From the NCBI GenBank assembly GCA_027314645.1, contig DAHVAL010000019.1, positions 1 through 32,698 of the forward strand: a DNA stretch of 32,698 nt, given 5' to 3'. The notes beneath the pieces were generated by a model, which was not told the origin of the DNA, made no database searches, and saw nothing but the letters and a program-made list of their open reading frames with translations. The position numbers were made by a program, and so were the translations under genes. The DNA is from Nitrospirota bacterium (lineage in GTDB: Bacteria; Nitrospirota; Leptospirillia; Leptospirillales; Leptospirillaceae). Shown here in pieces: positions 1 to 8,949 of this stretch (positions within the stretch are counted from its first letter, which is position 1; the number at the start of each line of letters is the position of its first letter).

Positions 1-129
1 GGAGAGGGCCGATTCATTCCGGTTCCCGGTCCGAAGCAAAATGGCCAGAAGCTCCGAATCTGCAAGATTCCTTGCGCCAGAGGCCGCCAGACGCTCACGC
101 GGCCTTTCGTATTCCGGCCATTCCGACAC
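1..129 (-). CDS. radC: RadC-family protein, N-terminal part (runs off the left edge)
   Basis: Reading the minus strand from a GTG at 129 to the window edge gives 43 codons without a stop. The translation contains ERPRERL, then LADSELLAILLRTG. This is the characteristic N-terminus of RadC proteins (usually ERPREKLL, then LSDAELLAILLRTG). The family has a helix-hairpin-helix region followed by a JAB/MPN metalloprotease-like domain; its link to DNA repair is historical and its molecular role is unsettled. Only the N-terminal segment is inside the window, so the catalytic-type domain cannot be checked. The start is uncertain: the GTG at 129 and a TTG at 147 are both in frame, and neither has a strong ribosome-binding site. 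It lies downstream of, and in the same direction as, the PAP2 gene, separated by about 140 bp with a hairpin. Confidence 0.72.
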   Translation of the reverse strand, partial: MSEWPEYERPRERLAASGARNLADSELLAILLRTGNRNESALS

Positions 130-236
130 GCGGTTCGATTCGTCCAATGATTTTCCGCCGTTCCTAAGGGATGGTGGTTCTCCGATCCGGGATCCGGCCG
201 TCCACGATATCTGCTTTCGCCGTAAAAGGAAAGGGT

Positions 237-265
237 CCGGGAAGGGCTCAAGCGCCCTCACCCGG
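237..265 (-). terminator. Hairpin just after the PAP2 gene, possible terminator
   Basis: CCGGG (237-241) pairs with CCCGG (261-265), and AGGGC (243-247) pairs with GCCCT (254-258). On the minus strand the hairpin begins almost at the PAP2 stop codon and is followed by ACCCTTTCCTTTT, an interrupted U tract. The imperfect tract makes termination only plausible. Confidence 0.35.
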
Positions 266-266
266 A

Positions 267-920
267 TCAGCTTTTCTTTATTTTTTCGAAGGCAGGAATC
301 CATGGCCGGACGGCAAAGGCAAGGCAGATCGACCCCAAGACATCGGAACTCCAGTGCCATCCAAGGACCACGATTCCCGTCATGATCAAAAGGACCCATG
401 CGAAGGCCGCGTGTCGGAGACGGGGATAATACCGGTCGATGAAGAAAAGGATCAGAAGAGCCCTGAAGGCGTGCCCCGAAGGGAAGGAGGAGATCACGCG
501 AAAATGCGTTGGGAAAAAAATCCCCCATCCCGAGAAGGGATCGTGCCGGAATTCCCTGGTGGGAAAGTACCTGGGGAGGTTCATTTTGAGGAGATGCTCG
601 AAGAGGGTCCCCAGGACAAGGGCGGACAGGAAAAACAAAAGAACCGGACGCTCCTCCCTTTTCGTCAGCCACAGGATCCCCCCGGAGATCAGGAGGAGCG
701 GCAGTTCGATTTCAACGTTTCCCGTCCGGCAGAGAATGGAGAAAAAAAGATACACGGAGGAGGGAAGGTCGGAAAGGCGCTCTGAGATCGCCCGATCCGG
801 AAGCACGGTGCGATGAAGCGCCAAAAGGAGCACCACCCCCAAGAAGAAAAGGAAAAAGGCTCCGGAAACAAGGAGGGGCCCCTTCGCGGGAACGTCGGCC
901 CGCGAAATGCGGTCCTTCAC
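267..920 (-). CDS. PAP2-family membrane phosphatase
   Basis: A 217-residue integral membrane protein of the PAP2 (phosphatidic acid phosphatase type 2) superfamily, whose members hydrolyse lipid phosphates or undecaprenyl pyrophosphate at the membrane. The conserved phosphatase signature is visible: KMNLPR at 112-117 (motif 1), SSFPSGH at 144-150 (motif 2) and GWHWSSD with His189 and Asp193 (motif 3). Hydrophobic segments lie near residues 15-36, 73-85, 93-108, 153-161 and 172-188. I chose the GTG at 920 because it overlaps the TGA of the preceding gene (GTGA), which suggests translational coupling. The reading frame stays open upstream, but that part lies inside the preceding gene. The substrate cannot be told from sequence; undecaprenyl pyrophosphate recycling or lipid A/phospholipid dephosphorylation are the usual roles. 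Last gene of a three-gene minus-strand operon. Confidence 0.82.
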   Translation of the reverse strand: MKDRISRADVPAKGPLLVSGAFFLFFLGVVLLLALHRTVLPDRAISERLSDLPSSVYLFFSILCRTGNVEIELPLLLISGGILWLTKREERPVLLFFLSALVLGTLFEHLLKMNLPRYFPTREFRHDPFSGWGIFFPTHFRVISSFPSGHAFRALLILFFIDRYYPRLRHAAFAWVLLIMTGIVVLGWHWSSDVLGSICLAFAVRPWIPAFEKIKKS

Positions 921-1624
921 TCGAGGGTCAGCCACAGCGGAAGAGGCCGGTGACGGTCGTCGGAGAATCCCGCCTTGCCCAGGGCGATCACAAGGTCGAA
1001 GGCCTTGAAAAAGACCCCGTTCCGGAACTTGACCGGGGGCCCTTCCCCCGGATCGCAATCCCGGGGGTCGGTCAATGTCCAGCAGATCCGGCACATGAGC
1101 GGGCGGTCCTCATAGATTTCGCAGAGCCGGTCGGAGCCCAGGAAGGGACAAAATTCCCCCTTGGTTTCGTGGGCCTCGCAGGTGGCCAGCATGTCGGATA
1201 GGGTGGTCAACGGACGGTCGGGATCGGCCGATCCCTCAAGCGACAGGAGAGAGTCCGTCCGCGCACGGAGTCCCGACGTCCATCTGTCCAGGCGCTCCCC
1301 GGCCCCTTCCTCCTTGACCCGCGCCCGGAGAATCTCCCCCTCTCCCCGGGTCACCCCCACCATCATGCGGCAACAGGCGGCGCACCCCGCGGAACAGGAC
1401 ATGTGGGCCGTCACGCTCTTTCCCACCCCGTCGACGATGCGATAGATCTCCCGGACCAGGCTCACGGTCTCCTCGGGGGCGATCCGGCCGGAGGCCTCGA
1501 CAATCCTTTGCTCGATCCTGTCCAAGGCCTCCAGCGATTCCCGGTAGAGGACGGGGGAAAGAGTGAAGGTCTCCCTCCGCACGTTGGTAAAGGTCAGGTC
1601 CCGGACCAGCGGATCGTCATTCAT
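917..1624 (-). CDS. YkgJ-type Cys-cluster (zinc/iron-chelating) protein
   Basis: A 235-residue cytoplasmic-looking protein with ten cysteines arranged as in the YkgJ/CxxCxxCC family of putative zinc- or iron-chelating proteins. There is CSAGCAACC at 77-85, then CPF (159), C168, and CRICW (178-182) preceded by EDRPLM. The family is widespread and its biochemical function is largely unknown; a metal cluster is inferred from the conserved cysteines. The ATG at 1624 overlaps the stop of the beta-propeller gene (ATGA), so I chose it over a longer in-frame extension that would lie wholly inside the upstream gene. It overlaps the PAP2 gene at its 3' end by GTGA. The three genes are therefore probably co-transcribed and coupled, although no common pathway is evident. 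Confidence 0.82.
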   Translation of the reverse strand: MNDDPLVRDLTFTNVRRETFTLSPVLYRESLEALDRIEQRIVEASGRIAPEETVSLVREIYRIVDGVGKSVTAHMSCSAGCAACCRMMVGVTRGEGEILRARVKEEGAGERLDRWTSGLRARTDSLLSLEGSADPDRPLTTLSDMLATCEAHETKGEFCPFLGSDRLCEIYEDRPLMCRICWTLTDPRDCDPGEGPPVKFRNGVFFKAFDLVIALGKAGFSDDRHRPLPLWLTLE

Positions 1625-3267
1625 CCCGTCATTCCTCGCTTCCCTCCCGCCTGTGTGCCCGCCGGCCCCGGAGGAGCGGGAAAGATCAACGCCCGGTAGG
1701 GCGCAAGCGGAATCGCATTGACCTGCCCGTTCTTTTCGGCAAGATACAGCGTCGTGTCGACCACGGGGGGGGAGCCGGGAACCGGCTCTCCGGTGACCGG
1801 AAGGGACGTGAGGATGTGGCCGCTGGAAAGATCGATCAGGAGCACTCTGTCTTGAAGCGGCAACACGTAGGCGAGGCCGGCCACCGTCCCTGGACCGACG
1901 GCGGGAGATGGAAGCGGGATGGACCAAAAGACACGGCCGGAGGGGATGTCCACAGCCATGGCCCGTCCAAGGATCGGCGAGGCCACCACCGCCGTCTTCC
2001 TCGCCACCACGGGTCCTGCCATGCCTTCGAACACGCGCGCAAAGGGCGGGAGGTCGGGAGGAACGGGGGGTTCCACCGCGACCGTCTCGCCCTTGTGGGC
2101 AAAGGGAACGAGATGGAAGAGGTGTCCGGTCACGGGCGACGCAATGGCCAACTGTTCCACGGGCCTCCCCTTGTGGACGGACAGAAGAAGCGTCACCAGT
2201 TTCGAGGCCCCGAAGGCCGGGGTGGGGGTGAAGAGCACAAGCCGCTCGGCCGGTTCCGAGGTCAGGGACCAGACCGTCCTCTTTTTATCGGGCCAAAGAG
2301 CCACGAGCTTTGTGGGCCCTTCGAGGGAAACCCAGAGCCAGTGATGGACAAAGAGCGGGGACGACCATCCCGACGAAGAGAAGAGCGGCATGTCGATGAT
2401 CTTTTTCTTCGCCTTCGCGGAGAATCCCAGGAGACGCCCGTTCCCGGTGGCCACCCAGATCTTTCCTCCCTCCAGTACGGGGCTTCCGATCGCCGGCCCC
2501 GGCACTTCCGCCGTCCAGAGGATTTTGCCCGACAGAAGGGAGAGGGCATAGAGATGGCCGGGCCCCTCCCCCCGCCGGATATGACGGGTCTGGGCATAGC
2601 CCATCATGTGGGGCGCGGTGACGAAGGGCGATCCGCTCACCATATAATAGGCGTGATTGTCGGCCACGCCGGAGGCCCAGACGGACTCCGGCAGCCGAGC
2701 GTGCCAAAGGATGGACCCGTTGGCGGCGTCAAGGCAGAGAACCTGTCCCCGCGTCGATGTGAGAAGAACCCGCCCGCCGACGACAAGCGGCTGGTGGGAA
2801 AATCGGTACTCGATCAGGCCGAGGGACGAGGACCCCGCGACCGTCGTCCATCGGATTTCCCGAGGAGACCGGGTGTGATCAACGACCGGAATCGTCTGGC
2901 CTTTCGCCGCGTCCAGTCCCGATGAAGGAGAGGCGGAGGCGGGAGTTGAAGGGGGCTTTGAAGGCCGGGGGGGGAAAAAGGGGTTTCGGGTGGCGCTGCC
3001 CCCTTCCTGCCCCCAGAAAAGGGGGCCCAGATCGCGGCGGATCGGGGTTCTGGACTGCCGGGGAACGGGAGGCCTCCCTGGGGAAAGAAGATCGCGAAGC
3101 CTTTGTCCGGACGGGAATCCCTGGCGATTTGAGGACGCGTCGCCCGGGCCATCGGCCCGGCATGCGTCATACCCGCCCGCCATCAAGAGGATCCCGACGG
3201 CAAGGACGGTCCATACCCATCCGTCGATAGGACGAAATCTTCTGGACTGAGACATCTCCCCCCTCAT
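1621..3267 (-). CDS. Exported PQQ-type beta-propeller protein
   Basis: A 548-residue protein with an N-terminal hydrophobic segment (about residues 16-30) that ends in CRADG, a plausible signal peptidase I site. It is followed by a low-complexity Pro/Ser-rich stretch (about 40-125). The rest shows repeated PQQ-like/BamB-like blades: GQVLCLDAANGSILWH, GHLYALSLLSGKILWT, GRAMAVDIPSGRVFWS, and a final DRVLLIDLSSGHIL. Such propellers occur in BamB, quinoprotein dehydrogenases and cell-surface scaffolds. No dehydrogenase-type catalytic residues or haem motif are visible, so a structural or envelope-assembly role is more likely. Two ATGs are possible, 3267 and 3255; both have purine-rich but closely spaced ribosome-binding sites. 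It heads the operon with the YkgJ-type and PAP2 genes. Confidence 0.78.
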   Translation of the reverse strand: MRGEMSQSRRFRPIDGWVWTVLAVGILLMAGGYDACRADGPGDASSNRQGFPSGQRLRDLLSPGRPPVPRQSRTPIRRDLGPLFWGQEGGSATRNPFFPPRPSKPPSTPASASPSSGLDAAKGQTIPVVDHTRSPREIRWTTVAGSSSLGLIEYRFSHQPLVVGGRVLLTSTRGQVLCLDAANGSILWHARLPESVWASGVADNHAYYMVSGSPFVTAPHMMGYAQTRHIRRGEGPGHLYALSLLSGKILWTAEVPGPAIGSPVLEGGKIWVATGNGRLLGFSAKAKKKIIDMPLFSSSGWSSPLFVHHWLWVSLEGPTKLVALWPDKKRTVWSLTSEPAERLVLFTPTPAFGASKLVTLLLSVHKGRPVEQLAIASPVTGHLFHLVPFAHKGETVAVEPPVPPDLPPFARVFEGMAGPVVARKTAVVASPILGRAMAVDIPSGRVFWSIPLPSPAVGPGTVAGLAYVLPLQDRVLLIDLSSGHILTSLPVTGEPVPGSPPVVDTTLYLAEKNGQVNAIPLAPYRALIFPAPPGPAGTQAGGKRGMTG

Positions 3268-3375
3268 GTTCCTGTGTCCGGTCTTCTGAACGCCTAGTTC
3301 TATTTTCGGACAATCATACCGAAAAAAACAGGGAAGGACGAGACGTCCCGGAAAACAAGGGGGCCTTTCACACTC

Positions 3376-4105
3376 CTATTCCGGCTCCGCTTTGGACAGG
3401 GCGGCCGCGGATTTGGCGAGGACCTGCGACAGGGTGCCGTCAAGAAATTCGACCGCCTGTTCCTTGAGATGGGGCGGATGAATCTGGCTTTTTTGCTGAC
3501 CGCTGGTGCCGGTCCCCGACCAGAGAATCCGGCCGTTCCGTCCGCTCACCAGATAGAGACGTATGGACGCCTGCGCCGAGAGCAAGGCTCCGGCGCCGTA
3601 GTCGAGGATTGAAAACTGGGGTCCGATCATCAGCCGGGGGTGGTCCAGTTCGAACTGGTAGTCCAAGATGACCCCGCAGAGAACCTCCCCCAGGTGGGAA
3701 TTGCGCCCGCTCAATTCGATGCGGGGGTGATCGCTGGTCCCTTTGACATGGCATCGGATCGAAGGATCGTAGGACACGTTCATGCCGTAGGTCTGGAACT
3801 GGCTGACCAGGGCCTTTGAGACGTGGGCCGGAATGTTTTGGGGAGTATAGATGGATCCGGTCCCCTGTCCCCACCCGACGGTATCCACCATGGTGGTGGC
3901 GCGGGCATAGGAATCGAGGCTGAACCGCTGGTCCTCCAAGGGGGGCCACGACGAGGGGAACCGTCGTGTAGGTGATGCCCGGGGGGCGGGGATGAGGGAC
4001 ATAGGGAGAGAGAATCACCCGATTGGGGGCACAGGAGGCCAGGATCAGGACGAGGCTGGGCACAAAGGCCATTTGCAACAGTCGGGACATGGATGGACTG
4101 TGCAT
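3376..4105 (-). pseudogene. YajG-like lipoprotein gene with a one-base frameshift
   Basis: The ATG at 4105 has a good ribosome-binding site (GGGAGG, 7 nt spacing). It begins a lipoprotein signal peptide with lipobox LASC (Cys25). This frame runs on as ...TVPLVVAPL and then becomes non-homologous, while a second frame takes over with EDQRFSLDSYARATT and continues to the stop at 3376. The two frames meet at a run of six G (+ strand 3940-3945). With five G the sequence reads VVAPLEDQRF without a break, and the total of 730 nt becomes 729 (242 residues). The restored product resembles YajG-like envelope lipoproteins in layout: VVAPxEDxR near the N-terminus, a beta-rich body, and IRLYLVSGRNGRILWSG towards the end. 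That family link is tentative. Either a recent pseudogene or a homopolymer sequencing error. Confidence 0.68.
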
Positions 4106-4298
4106 GGAAAATCCTCCCGAATTCGAAGGGAATATCCTTTTTTCAAAGGAGGGGAACTCTGATTTCATCCTACCCCCCTCCTGCCCTCTCTTCAACCAAT
4201 CCTCCTGCCCAATCCCCCTCTCTCCAGATTCAATTGATCCATCGGGCCATTTCCGATAGAATGCCTTCGGGATCTTCCACCTCATCCGACACACACCC

Positions 4299-5378
4299 AT
4301 GGAGAGCCTGTCGCCGTTGATCCGACGCCGTCTTAAATTCGTCCCGGGGACCCTCCGGGCCCTTGCCGTTCTTTCCGGCCTGATTCTTCTTCTTTCCGGG
4401 TGCGGCGGCGGGCCCATCGTGGCGACCTCCACCGGCCGGATTCTTTATGTGGCGACGACGAGCGGCATCTACGGCTTTGCGATCATGAGCGACGGGACCC
4501 TCAATCCCGTCTCCTCCCAGCCGCTCGATCCGGGATACTACAGCCAGATCGCGGCAACCTCGGAACCTCCCACAGGTCAGACCTCCCCTCTCCTTTTGGG
4601 GGCCTCCGGACTCTCCTCCCTGACCGTCTGGACGATCGGAGGAACCGGACCCCTCACGAAAACGACCTCGCTCGTGACCTCGGTCTGCCCATCCAATACA
4701 TATTCAGGACCTATCACGGGGGTGGCCGTCACATCTGACAACAAATACGCCTTCGTCGTCAATGGGACGGCCCCAGCCGGAGCGTCAACGTACAATACCG
4801 CGACGCTCGCCCTCTCGGGCGGGGGATGCACGGCCTCGGCCATGACCACCACCACCGGGACCGTCTTCCCCGTCCAGCCGTCCCTCGACTGCCAGGAGCC
4901 CCTTTCTCCTTCAACCTGCACTCTTTTCCTGACCCTCTCTACGACGGCAACCACGACCCCAATTTCTGCCACCACTCCGGAAGAGGATACCTTCACCGAA
5001 ACGTCCGGCGTCCTGGGAACTCCGACCTATACCCCCTACAGCAGCTGTGCCTTCCCCAATTGCCCCTCCGGTGTCACCTTCAACGCGAACACCCTCTATT
5101 TTTATACCTCCTTCAACGGAAGCAGCCCCTCCCTCCAGTCGATCGGCCCCGAGTCCACGGCCTCGACATCGACCGTGAATTTTTCAAGCGCCTCCCTGAA
5201 TCTCCCCTGCATGGATTCCATTGGAGGAAACGCCTACATTCCCACCTCAAACGGCTACCTCTATTCCGTGGGCGTCGGGTCAGGCGGCTCCCTTGGGAGC
5301 GTCACGACCCTTGTGACCCCCTCCACCTTCGGCACCCCCCTCTATATGAACTCCTGCGCCGTCGCCACCAATCCTTAG
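4299..5378 (+). CDS. Large lipoprotein, probably beta-propeller-like
   Basis: A 359-residue protein with a lipoprotein signal peptide: positively charged start, hydrophobic core, lipobox LLSGC with Cys35. The mature part is rich in Ser, Thr and Gly and has repeats such as GRILYVATTSGIYGFAIMSDGTLNP. These resemble blades of 6-phosphogluconolactonase-like (YVTN/lactonase) propellers. The sequence shows several cysteines in the second half (for example DCQEPLSPSTC and CAFPNC), which could form disulfides in the periplasm or on the cell surface. No catalytic residues are recognisable and an enzyme function should not be assumed. The ATG lacks a clear Shine-Dalgarno; a TTG at 4317 is an alternative. 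It converges on the nucleotidyltransferase gene, with stops overlapping by 4 bp, and is divergent from the frameshifted lipoprotein. Confidence 0.72.
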   Translation: MESLSPLIRRRLKFVPGTLRALAVLSGLILLLSGCGGGPIVATSTGRILYVATTSGIYGFAIMSDGTLNPVSSQPLDPGYYSQIAATSEPPTGQTSPLLLGASGLSSLTVWTIGGTGPLTKTTSLVTSVCPSNTYSGPITGVAVTSDNKYAFVVNGTAPAGASTYNTATLALSGGGCTASAMTTTTGTVFPVQPSLDCQEPLSPSTCTLFLTLSTTATTTPISATTPEEDTFTETSGVLGTPTYTPYSSCAFPNCPSGVTFNANTLYFYTSFNGSSPSLQSIGPESTASTSTVNFSSASLNLPCMDSIGGNAYIPTSNGYLYSVGVGSGGSLGSVTTLVTPSTFGTPLYMNSCAVATNP

Positions 5379-6490
5379 TCCTCGCACCTTTTCTTGCCCA
5401 AAATCCCTTCCCGAACCTCCTCCCAGGGGCGGCAGAGCTCCGAGACGATCTTTCGGCTCACCTTCTTGTAGCGCGCCCTGGCTTCCGGGGGAAGACCCTG
5501 TTCCACCATCCGCCGGACCGTTTCCCGGCGGTCGGGATCGAGGAGAAGCCCGCGGTCGGAGAGCGTCTGGGGCCCGTTGTCGGCCACATTCCCGAAGAAT
5601 CGGACGAGACGCCCAAAGCGTCTGATCCTCCGTCCTTCGGCACGGCTAAAGGGGAGTCCCGCCTTGAGATCGTCCGTCTTCATGCGATGCCAGAGAAACC
5701 ACATCCGGAACAAGGGGTCCCTTCGCGACCATCGGGACGTGTCCCTAAGAACCCGCGCCAGGGTCCCCGGGGTGAGTGGACCTTCCCCGGGGGTCCCGGC
5801 CGCTCTCGTCAACGCCTCCCAGAGAAATTCCTCGGGAAAAATCATGGACAGGCGCGCAAGATCGGGCCCGGAAAAAAGGGCGATGAGCTCCTGGCGGCGC
5901 CGTTCACCCGAGATGCTGGAGAGGCCCCCGACTGATTGGCGGGCAAGGGCCAGGGTGTCCGGTTCGACGGAAAACCCTAAGGTGGCAGAAAAGCGGACCA
6001 GCCGGATCACCCGAACCGGGTCCTCCGAAAATGGATCGCGGCCAGAACTAGGCCGGCGAAGCACTCCCCTGTCGATGTCGCCCACGCCCCCAAAATAATC
6101 CAGAATCTTTCCTCTTTGCCCGGGATCGTCCCCCATGGACATGGCGAGCGCATTGATCGAGAAATCCCGCCGAGACAGCTCCTCCGCGATCGATCCCGAG
6201 AACACCGTGATCTGAACCGTGGGGCGCCGACTTCTCCTGCCGGAAGACAGGACAAAGGCGGGAATGACCTTTCCGACCCACACTCCGTGTGGAAGCACGG
6301 AGGCCAGAGTGTCCGGGGAGGATCGGACCAAAAGATCGATGTCCCGAAACGGTCTGTGCATCAAAAAATCCCGGAGAACCCCGCCCACCGCCCAGGCGGG
6401 AAGGGCCGCGTTCCGGAGCGCCCTCAACACCGGGCCGATTTTTCGTTCGAGACTCCGGGGAAGATCCTCGGGATCATGGGGGGGAGTCAT
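5375..6490 (-). CDS. tRNA nucleotidyltransferase / poly(A) polymerase family protein
   Basis: A 371-residue class II nucleotidyltransferase. The head domain shows AVGGVLRDFL (about residues 34-43), the metal-binding DID in RDIDLLV, and the RRDFSINALAM motif. The LFSGP and RVIRLVRFSATLGF blocks belong to the neck region. These define the CCA-adding enzyme/poly(A) polymerase I family. CCA-adding enzymes repair or build the 3' CCA of tRNAs; poly(A) polymerases tail RNA. The motifs seen do not separate the two activities. The tRNA-Glu gene in this window encodes its own CCA, so a repair role would suffice. There is no HD phosphohydrolase domain at the C-terminus, which is basic. The ATG at 6490 has GGAGG with 6 nt spacing. 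Its stop overlaps the convergent lipoprotein gene by 4 bp. Confidence 0.86.
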   Translation of the reverse strand: MTPPHDPEDLPRSLERKIGPVLRALRNAALPAWAVGGVLRDFLMHRPFRDIDLLVRSSPDTLASVLPHGVWVGKVIPAFVLSSGRRSRRPTVQITVFSGSIAEELSRRDFSINALAMSMGDDPGQRGKILDYFGGVGDIDRGVLRRPSSGRDPFSEDPVRVIRLVRFSATLGFSVEPDTLALARQSVGGLSSISGERRRQELIALFSGPDLARLSMIFPEEFLWEALTRAAGTPGEGPLTPGTLARVLRDTSRWSRRDPLFRMWFLWHRMKTDDLKAGLPFSRAEGRRIRRFGRLVRFFGNVADNGPQTLSDRGLLLDPDRRETVRRMVEQGLPPEARARYKKVSRKIVSELCRPWEEVREGILGKKRCED

Positions 6491-6732
6491 GGAGATCCTC
6501 CAAAAATGATCATGATTCTCGCTTTCATTCGATCCCGATTGGCGGAATCCGCGCGCCCGGGAACGTTCACACCCGATCGGCCGTCGCGCCTAACTCCCCG
6601 AAGAATAAAAACTCCCATCGACACTCTTCCCCTTTTGAGGGTGTGGCATCAAAGATGCTTTGGCTTCCCGGCCGGTGAAATGTCCGGTCCCCGGTGTCCC
6701 CCGATCGACCCCCAAGCCAAGGAGTCCGTTTC

Positions 6733-7263
6733 ATGAGGCCGCGCAATCGCCTGACGCTTGTCCTCGCATGTGTTCTTGTTCTCCTCCCGGGACTCCTCTT
6801 TCCGGAGGATGTCCGGGCGGACATGCGATTTGTCCTCACCCCCTTCGCCGGGATCGAAAACGGGGGAGAGGCCTTCGGCGGAAATCTCCGCCTCTTTTTT
6901 CTCCCCAACCTCGCAGTGGAAGCAGACGCGGGGATCGGAGAGTCCATCTGCCAGAACTGTCGCCTCTCGGAAACCACCTTTACGGCCAACCTCGTCTACG
7001 AGATTCATCCCGTTACGCGCCTGTCCTTTTTTCTCCTGACCGGGTCCGGCGTGGGCCTGGCCGATCTCTCCTCCCCCGAAAGCGCCCGGGCGACCCTCGG
7101 GGTATGGGACATCGGGCTCGGATCAAGCCTCCGCCTGATCCGCCACGTCGCGCTCACGATCGAGAACCGATGGTTCCTTCCGATTTCGGGGGCGATTCCC
7201 GGGGTGTCCGGGGGGGCCCCGGGGATCGACCGTCTCACCCTGGGAATTTCAACCTCCTTCTGA
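6733..7263 (+). CDS. Small outer-membrane beta-barrel-like protein
   Basis: The chosen ATG at 6733 is preceded by AAGGAG (8 nt spacing) and gives 176 residues, starting MRPRNR with a clear Sec signal peptide and likely cleavage after VRA (about residue 30). The mature sequence alternates polar and hydrophobic residues: MRFVLTPFAGIENGG, GNLRLFFLPNLAVEADAGI, TANLVYEIHPVTRLSFFL. It ends in LTLGISTSF, whose terminal Phe is typical of outer-membrane barrels recognised by BamA. Two cysteines (ICQNC) may pair. It looks like an eight-strand OmpA/OmpW-type small barrel, but no named family is recognised. An in-frame ATG at 6694 would spoil the signal peptide. It lies 34 bp upstream of a lipoprotein gene in the same direction, probably one transcript. 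Confidence 0.72.
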   Translation: MRPRNRLTLVLACVLVLLPGLLFPEDVRADMRFVLTPFAGIENGGEAFGGNLRLFFLPNLAVEADAGIGESICQNCRLSETTFTANLVYEIHPVTRLSFFLLTGSGVGLADLSSPESARATLGVWDIGLGSSLRLIRHVALTIENRWFLPISGAIPGVSGGAPGIDRLTLGISTSF

Positions 7264-7297
7264 TCTCCTGTCCTGATCCTTTATCCAAGAGGAACGA

Positions 7298-8878
7298 ATG
7301 CGCCGATTTCCGCCGTTCACCACACGGCCCCTTAAACCCCAACAATGGGTCCTCCTGGGCTTTGCCCTGATTCTCTCCCTCGGAGGCTGCAAGGGGGCGA
7401 CCCTCGCCTTTCAAGCGCCGCCCGAAACCTCCGGACCGACCCTGATGACCGTGTCCGGATCGGCCTTCGACGGTCCCGTCACCGGAGGGACCATCTCCGT
7501 CGGACAATTCCAGTCCGACGGCTCTTTTCTTCCTCTGGGCACGGTGACGACCGACAGGAACGGAACGTTCTCCGTCACCACCCTTTTCGATCTCACGGGA
7601 GGCCCCGTGGGCTTTACCTTAAGCGGAGGGCAGACCATCGATCTCGCAAGCGGAACGACCGTCTCGTTTGCCACGGGGGAGTCCCTCGAGGCCCTCGTTC
7701 CGGCGGCCGACCTCACCCGGACCACCGTCATCCTCACCCCCTTCTCCTCCCTCGAGGCCACCGAGGTCCAGACTCTCATCGCCGGCGGAAGCGCTCCGGA
7801 GAGCGCCCTTAAAACGGCACGAAGCGCCTGGAATCAATTTTTGGGATTCGATCCGGCGGAGGTTCCTCCGGCCGATCTGTCCTCCGGCCCCGCCAGCGCG
7901 AATTCCTCGGGAATTTACGGACTTCTCCTGGCCGGCCTCTCGGAGTTGAGCGACCATATCGGAAGCACCCAGCATTTAGCCCCGGGAACCGCCAATCCCA
8001 TGGGACTCCTCTCCCTCCTCGAAGAGGACGAGGGCGACGGACTGTTTAATGGACGCACCCCCGGAAATCCCTCCCCCCTGGCCTACTACGGGTACGCCCT
8101 CTCCCCCGAAACCCTCCGGCAAGACCTCACCGCGGAAGCCCTGATTTTTCTATGGACCTCGCAGAATCAATCGGGGCTCTCGCCCTTGCAAACCGACGGC
8201 ATCCTCAACGCCATCGCCTTGAATACCGGGCCGCTCTTCCCGCCCTCCCCGGCCCCGTCCCTTCCCGACGCCGGTCGGCCTCAGGTCACCATCACCAACC
8301 CGCAATCCGGCCAGTATTATAACGGGACCATTACCGTCAGCGCCTCCGCCACCGACAGTCTGGGCATCGGCGAGCTTCTCATGACGGGGGAGAACCTGCT
8401 CCTTCCCGGCGGATCGCTCCAGGGGAATCCCATCATCACGCCGCTCGACACCACCAAGTCCCCCTCGGGCCCGGCGACGCTCACCGCCACCGCCACCGAC
8501 TACGCCGGCAACACCCAGAGCGCCACCGTCGCCTTCACTATCGACAACACCCCTCCGACCCTCACCAATCTCTCTCCGGCGAACGGGGCGGTCTACACGC
8601 CCGGCTGCACGGGATCGGACCTTCCCGTCACCGTCACCGGGACCCTGACCGATACGCTGTCCGGACCTTCGGTGGTGCAGGTGCAAGAGACCGCCCCCAC
8701 CCCGTCCACCATTGGAACGACCTACAGCCCCGTCAACAGCACCACCGGCACCTTTTCCTTTACCTTCAGCGTCCTCTCCAACGGGTGCACCGCCAATTCC
8801 TACGCCTTCACCATCAATGGATACGATAAACTCTACAATGCGACGACACTTGCCTACACCCTCTCCGTCACGAACTGA
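7298..8878 (+). CDS. Large Ig-like-domain lipoprotein
   Basis: A 526-residue exported lipoprotein with lipobox SLGGC (Cys31). The N-terminal part has a carboxypeptidase-regulatory-like pattern (VSGSAFDGPVTGGTISV, then DRNGTFSVT), common in surface proteins. A helical middle section follows. From about residue 325 there are Ig-like blocks (PQVTITNPQSGQYYNGTITV, then TATDYAGNTQSATVAFTID, then NTPPTLTNLSPANGAVY), typical of bacterial Ig/fibronectin-like surface modules. Two cysteines in the last domain could form a disulfide. The likely place is the outer membrane, with a binding or structural role; no enzymatic residues are visible. The ATG has AGAGGAA a few bases upstream. It is followed by a terminator whose U tract lies on the opposite strand, so its own transcript may end elsewhere. 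Confidence 0.75.
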   Translation: MRRFPPFTTRPLKPQQWVLLGFALILSLGGCKGATLAFQAPPETSGPTLMTVSGSAFDGPVTGGTISVGQFQSDGSFLPLGTVTTDRNGTFSVTTLFDLTGGPVGFTLSGGQTIDLASGTTVSFATGESLEALVPAADLTRTTVILTPFSSLEATEVQTLIAGGSAPESALKTARSAWNQFLGFDPAEVPPADLSSGPASANSSGIYGLLLAGLSELSDHIGSTQHLAPGTANPMGLLSLLEEDEGDGLFNGRTPGNPSPLAYYGYALSPETLRQDLTAEALIFLWTSQNQSGLSPLQTDGILNAIALNTGPLFPPSPAPSLPDAGRPQVTITNPQSGQYYNGTITVSASATDSLGIGELLMTGENLLLPGGSLQGNPIITPLDTTKSPSGPATLTATATDYAGNTQSATVAFTIDNTPPTLTNLSPANGAVYTPGCTGSDLPVTVTGTLTDTLSGPSVVQVQETAPTPSTIGTTYSPVNSTTGTFSFTFSVLSNGCTANSYAFTINGYDKLYNATTLAYTLSVTN

Positions 8879-8885
8879 GGGGATG

Positions 8886-8920
8886 AAAAAAGGCCGGACG
8901 GAGACACGCTCCATCCGGCC
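8886..8920 (-). terminator. Rho-independent terminator for ndh
   Basis: GGCCGGA (8892-8898) pairs with TCCGGCC (8914-8920) and GGAG (8900-8903) with CTCC (8909-8912), with one mismatch and a 5-nt loop. Six A on the left (8886-8891) form the U tail when read on the minus strand. It therefore terminates ndh rather than the convergent lipoprotein gene. Confidence 0.85.
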
Positions 8921-8949
8921 CAAAGGCGTCCACTCCGAGATCCCTCCCC

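Noticed and set aside
41-785. Plus-strand frames at 41-385 and 171-785
   Set aside because: They are Arg/Pro/Gly-rich shadows of radC and the PAP2 gene on the minus strand, which have clear family motifs.
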